DNA of 64,000 nt, taken from positions 62,001 to 126,000 of the IMG/VR virus record IMGVR_UViG_3300042301_004094. One strand, 5' to 3'. This document shows positions 61,455-64,000 of the stretch, piece after piece (position 1 is the stretch's first letter; each line of letters opens with the position of its first letter). The notes beneath the pieces are model-generated. The model saw only the letters and a program-made list of their open reading frames with translations, was not told where the DNA came from and did no database searches. Origin of the DNA: a virus. A program made the position numbers and the translations under genes.

Positions 61455-61462
61455 ATAAATAT
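61455..61462 (-). promoter_or_regulatory. Putative late promoter element ATATTTAT
   Basis: Nine bases after the terminator at 61472-61491 and 16 bases before the terminase ATG. Confidence 0.65.
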
Positions 61463-61471
61463 ATAAAAGAA

Positions 61472-61491
61472 ACCCCAACTTACGTTGGGGT
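61472..61491 (-). terminator. Rho-independent terminator
   Basis: Perfect 8-bp stem ACCCCAAC/GTTGGGGT with a 4-base loop, followed by TTTCTTTTATA on the minus strand. Confidence 0.85.
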
Positions 61492-61522
61492 CGGTCCTAC
61501 AATGCTATTATAGGAGGGGCAT

Positions 61523-62218
61523 TTATTTAACTAACATCAAGTAACCTAAACCTCCGATTACTATGTAACTTCCTATACGTTGGAATTTTGATTTTGCTTT
61601 TAATTTCTTTAATTGCAAGTCTATTTGGTTATATTGATCTTCCCAACCTGCAATTTCCTTATCTTTATTTGTTAAAATCAACTTATATTTACTTTCTTTA
61701 TTTTCAAATCCAGTAATAATATTGTCTTTAACAGTTATTTTTGCTTCCAATGTAGTAATAGTACTATCTTTTAATACGATAATTTGTTTAGTACCATCTA
61801 ATTCTACTAAATCTTTAGCAGCAGCAACTAATACTGGTTGTGCTAAAGGTAATGGATTAGTTACTGTGTCTTTAGGGTAACGAGTATTAAATGAACTGAT
61901 TAATTCATGTTCTGTAAAAGTATCAACTTTGCTTTTTTCTACTTCAATAGTTTCAACAATCCTAATTACTTTTGCTTTTTGGTGTTCTACCTTATATGTT
62001 AACTCTTCACTAACATAATTTAATGAGTCAATAATAGCATCATCTTTTTTAATTTCAGCAAATAATGAATCATTTACTTTATGTAAACTATCCATTTCAA
62101 CTAAAAATGCTTTATGATTAGCATTACTACTACATTTTTCAAACAATACACTACCTATTGCTATAATAGCTACTACTATAACAATTTTTGGCAACCATTT
62201 TTTAACTAATAACATCAT
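61523..62218 (-). CDS. Membrane-anchored coiled-coil protein (spanin-like candidate)
   Basis: 231 residues from ATG 62218; a frame extension to 62272 overlaps the previous gene, whereas 62218 directly follows its stop. An N-terminal membrane segment (KIVIVVAIIAIGSVLF) comes after basic residues; then a long heptad-type helix, a short Pro segment, a second helix and a weak hydrophobic C-terminus (IGSYIVIGGLGYLMLVK). One N-terminal anchor plus periplasmic coiled coil fits an i-spanin (Rz-like), but it is longer than usual and may have a second membrane anchor. Lysis role is tentative. Confidence 0.65.
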   Translation of the reverse strand: MMLLVKKWLPKIVIVVAIIAIGSVLFEKCSSNANHKAFLVEMDSLHKVNDSLFAEIKKDDAIIDSLNYVSEELTYKVEHQKAKVIRIVETIEVEKSKVDTFTEHELISSFNTRYPKDTVTNPLPLAQPVLVAAAKDLVELDGTKQIIVLKDSTITTLEAKITVKDNIITGFENKESKYKLILTNKDKEIAGWEDQYNQIDLQLKKLKAKSKFQRIGSYIVIGGLGYLMLVK

Positions 62219-62222
62219 ATTT

Positions 62223-63383
62223 TTATTTTTTGATACCTGCATAATACTGCATTCTGTGTTTAATACCTTCATTCAAATCATCCATTTCATCTTCGTCCTC
62301 AAGTGGATTTTCGATTGGTGGTAGAGGAATATATTCTTTGCCTGCTTTTTTAGCAATATCTTTTTGTAAATATTCTGATTTAGCAACTAAAGCATCAATT
62401 CTTTGTTCTAGGCTTGCTTTTAAATCTGTTAAACCTTTAATTTCTCTAGCAGTGCTACCTACGTCATTAATATCACCAGGTGTACTTCTATATCTCTTAG
62501 TTTTTAATAGATTTGATTTAACACTTCTTAAACGATCAGATAATTTTGAATATTCCATCCAATCTTGATAATCTTCATCTGAAATAGTAACTGCTGATTT
62601 TGATCTGCTACCACCTGTCATTTCAGGTTCTGGTTCTTCTCCTGAAGCTTTAGCTGCTGCAAATGCTGCTTCTACTTCATCATCTGACATTTCTTCTTGA
62701 CCTGATATTCCTAATGAATCTAATTCACGTGATGTAAACATACTACCAGCTCCTGCTCTTCTACCTCTTGGATTGTAATACAATTCTTCATCACCAGTCG
62801 CTGTTGTGGATGCTGATGGAGTAGGCCTTGGATTTGTTAATCTTGGTGCTGCTTGTTCTGATGAAGAAACAATAATACCTGCATCAACCAATTCCATAAA
62901 ATCTTTATTGATTGGATTTTGTTTATCATAACCCATTTCACCAGCTACGTTCATTTTTGATACTGCTGATCCTGCTGCTTGAATAGCTGCTAAAATTTTA
63001 GCTTTTTTACCAGAAAATCCTGCAATTTGTGCATCAGTAACATCATCTGCTAATTGATATCTAACACCAACATTTGCCATTTCGTCCAATTCTGTTGAAG
63101 ACATACCTGGTTTTGATAGTTTAGTAAGTTTTAATTGTGCTGCTTGTATATTTTTATTAACAGCATTTATTTCAGCATCTTTTCCTGGTTTATCTACTGG
63201 AGCTACTTGTTGAGAAGTTAATTCTTGTTTTTTCTTATTAAGTGCTGCTATTTTAGCTCTTTCGGCAGCTAATGCTGCATTTTGTGCTTGTTTATCCTCA
63301 GCAGGACCTTCTTCAATTACTTCAAGTAATGCTTCACGGATAATATCTTGCAGTTCAGATTTTTTCATAGTATCGTTATTCAT
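62223..63383 (-). CDS. Helical internal-head-protein candidate
   Basis: 386 residues. The N-terminus MNNDTMKKSELQDIIREALL is helical and followed by Ala/Lys-rich coiled coil. The middle is low complexity (Pro/Ser/Thr). The C-terminus reads LNEGIKHRMQYYAGIKK, a variant of the LAGI peptide found in three head proteins downstream. This suggests a prohead-core or packaged protein made before the terminase genes. The late element lies only 12 bases before its ATG. No enzymatic motif. Confidence 0.65.
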   Translation of the reverse strand: MNNDTMKKSELQDIIREALLEVIEEGPAEDKQAQNAALAAERAKIAALNKKKQELTSQQVAPVDKPGKDAEINAVNKNIQAAQLKLTKLSKPGMSSTELDEMANVGVRYQLADDVTDAQIAGFSGKKAKILAAIQAAGSAVSKMNVAGEMGYDKQNPINKDFMELVDAGIIVSSSEQAAPRLTNPRPTPSASTTATGDEELYYNPRGRRAGAGSMFTSRELDSLGISGQEEMSDDEVEAAFAAAKASGEEPEPEMTGGSRSKSAVTISDEDYQDWMEYSKLSDRLRSVKSNLLKTKRYRSTPGDINDVGSTAREIKGLTDLKASLEQRIDALVAKSEYLQKDIAKKAGKEYIPLPPIENPLEDEDEMDDLNEGIKHRMQYYAGIKK

Positions 63384-63395
63384 AATTTTATATGT

Positions 63396-63403
63396 ATAAA
63401 TAT
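63396..63403 (-). promoter_or_regulatory. Putative late promoter element ATATTTAT
   Basis: Overlaps the stop codon of the NTPase gene; 12 bases before the ATG at 63383. Confidence 0.55.
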
Positions 63404-63921
63404 TAAAGACTTTGCAAAATTGCAGCGATACGTTCTTCAGTTGTACCTTCGACTTTAATTAATTTATTAGGTTTAAACTCATCTAATGATAATTGTATAG
63501 CTACATCTATTTTTCTGCGATATTCTAAATCAGTTTCACGTACACCATTATCTTCCATTTCAACACCATTTGGCGATACATAAATAACTAAATCATAATA
63601 ACTACGAAGATGCATAGCTGATTCAACAAATGAGCGTTTTTCCCAATCTTTTATAGTTTTTGATGATAAAGTAAATGAACATACATCCCATACTGTACGA
63701 TCTGTAATGATTTTAGGTTGTAATAATTCACTAGCACGTTCTGCTAAAAATATAAATTGACCTGGTAATGTTGAATCTGTATTTAATGGAATACCTAGCC
63801 CACTAAGATATCTACTACGTTCAGTTTGTACAACATGATCTTTAAATTGATCAGTTTCACCTAACGCTTTTGCTAATGTAGTTTTACCTACACTCATTGT
63901 TCCTGCTAATCCTATTCTCAT
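63403..63921 (-). CDS. P-loop NTPase/kinase (AAA_28, NadR-like)
   Basis: 172 residues. Walker A is GLAGTMSVGKTT at residues 4-15, followed by a strand and DR motif (IITDRTVWDVCSF) and VIYVSPNGVEMEDNGVRETD, the layout of AAA_28/NadR-type nucleoside or nicotinamide-riboside kinases. It probably phosphorylates a small nucleoside-like substrate; which one cannot be told. It starts inside the stop of the previous gene (ATGA overlap) and ends at the late element of the next unit. Confidence 0.82.
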   Translation of the reverse strand: MRIGLAGTMSVGKTTLAKALGETDQFKDHVVQTERSRYLSGLGIPLNTDSTLPGQFIFLAERASELLQPKIITDRTVWDVCSFTLSSKTIKDWEKRSFVESAMHLRSYYDLVIYVSPNGVEMEDNGVRETDLEYRRKIDVAIQLSLDEFKPNKLIKVEGTTEERIAAILQSL

Positions 63922-63998
63922 TTATTTCTATTATTTATTTTTTTCATTTGACGTGCTACTTTCTTCTGCTGTAAAGCTTCTTTAACTTGTTGCTTCAA
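63918..63998 (-). CDS. C-terminus of a basic protein cut by the window edge
   Basis: The only open frame from the right edge reads LKQQVKEALQQKKVARQMKK then INNRNK and ends with TGA overlapping the NTPase start (ATGA). Strong coupling and a coherent Lys/Gln-rich helix support it. The function cannot be judged. Confidence 0.6.
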   Translation of the reverse strand: MKQQVKEALQQKKVARQMKKINNRNK

Positions 63999-64000
63999 AC

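Noticed and set aside
7176-63403. Reading the element as T4-type late promoters (TATAAATA) on the plus strand
   Set aside because: This would drive transcription antisense to every gene; the fixed distance to minus-strand start codons and preceding terminators support minus-strand use.
1-64000. tRNA genes, integrase or lysogeny genes, insertion sequences
   Set aside because: Gaps between genes are too short for a tRNA cluster, and no recombinase, repressor or transposase motif was recognised in any translated gene.

Overview
The window is a gene-dense, AT-rich piece of a contractile-tailed (T4-like) bacteriophage genome. It holds the virion structure and assembly genes. Every credible gene lies on the minus strand, so transcription runs from high to low coordinates. 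No gap exceeds 300 bases, and no tRNA, integrase, insertion sequence, CRISPR array or reverse transcriptase is visible. Start codons are preceded by A/T-rich stretches without a clear Shine-Dalgarno sequence. Together with the family resemblances this suggests a host in the Bacteroidetes (Flavobacteria-like); that host call is inference.

Layout in the direction of transcription. (1) 64.0-61.5 kb: end of a basic protein, a P-loop NTPase/kinase, an internal-protein-like gene and a membrane-anchored coiled-coil protein. (2) 61.4-48.2 kb, head: large terminase, portal, several head-associated proteins, S77-type prohead protease, an HExxH zincin-like protein, acidic scaffold, major capsid protein and PhoH ATPase. 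(3) 48.2-43.4 kb: neck or head-tail connector candidates. (4) 43.3-14.9 kb: an exceptionally large fibre/adhesin block with five collagen-like (Gly-X-Y) fibre proteins of up to 1986 residues, several small Cys-rich or adhesin-like proteins, and between the fibres three 2-oxoglutarate/Fe(II) oxygenase-like genes and a two-domain glycosyltransferase. (5) 14.9-9.9 kb: small accessory proteins, tail sheath, tail tube, tail-assembly chaperone pair. (6) 9.8-0.2 kb: tape measure, baseplate proteins, a gp53-like LysM-type wedge protein and a 1193-residue baseplate-hub candidate ending in an amidase domain. At the left edge a new gene begins, possibly a DNA polymerase.

Four signals stand out. First, the oxygenase/glycosyltransferase cassette lies between and partly in the same transcription unit as collagen-like fibres rich in Gly-X-Lys. 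This suggests that the phage hydroxylates and glycosylates its own fibres, like mimivirus L230 acting on viral collagens but with separate genes. Second, an 8-base element, ATATTTAT in the gene direction, occurs at 22 intergenic or gene-end sites. It is mostly 19-26 bases before a start codon, often directly after a terminator hairpin, and is the likely late promoter. Third, a peptide of the type NEIxRMQxLAGI recurs in four head-module proteins, and L/I-x-E sites recur in several; this looks like a T4-style capsid-targeting and protease-cleavage code. Fourth, a T7 run sits at the junction of the two tail-assembly chaperone frames.
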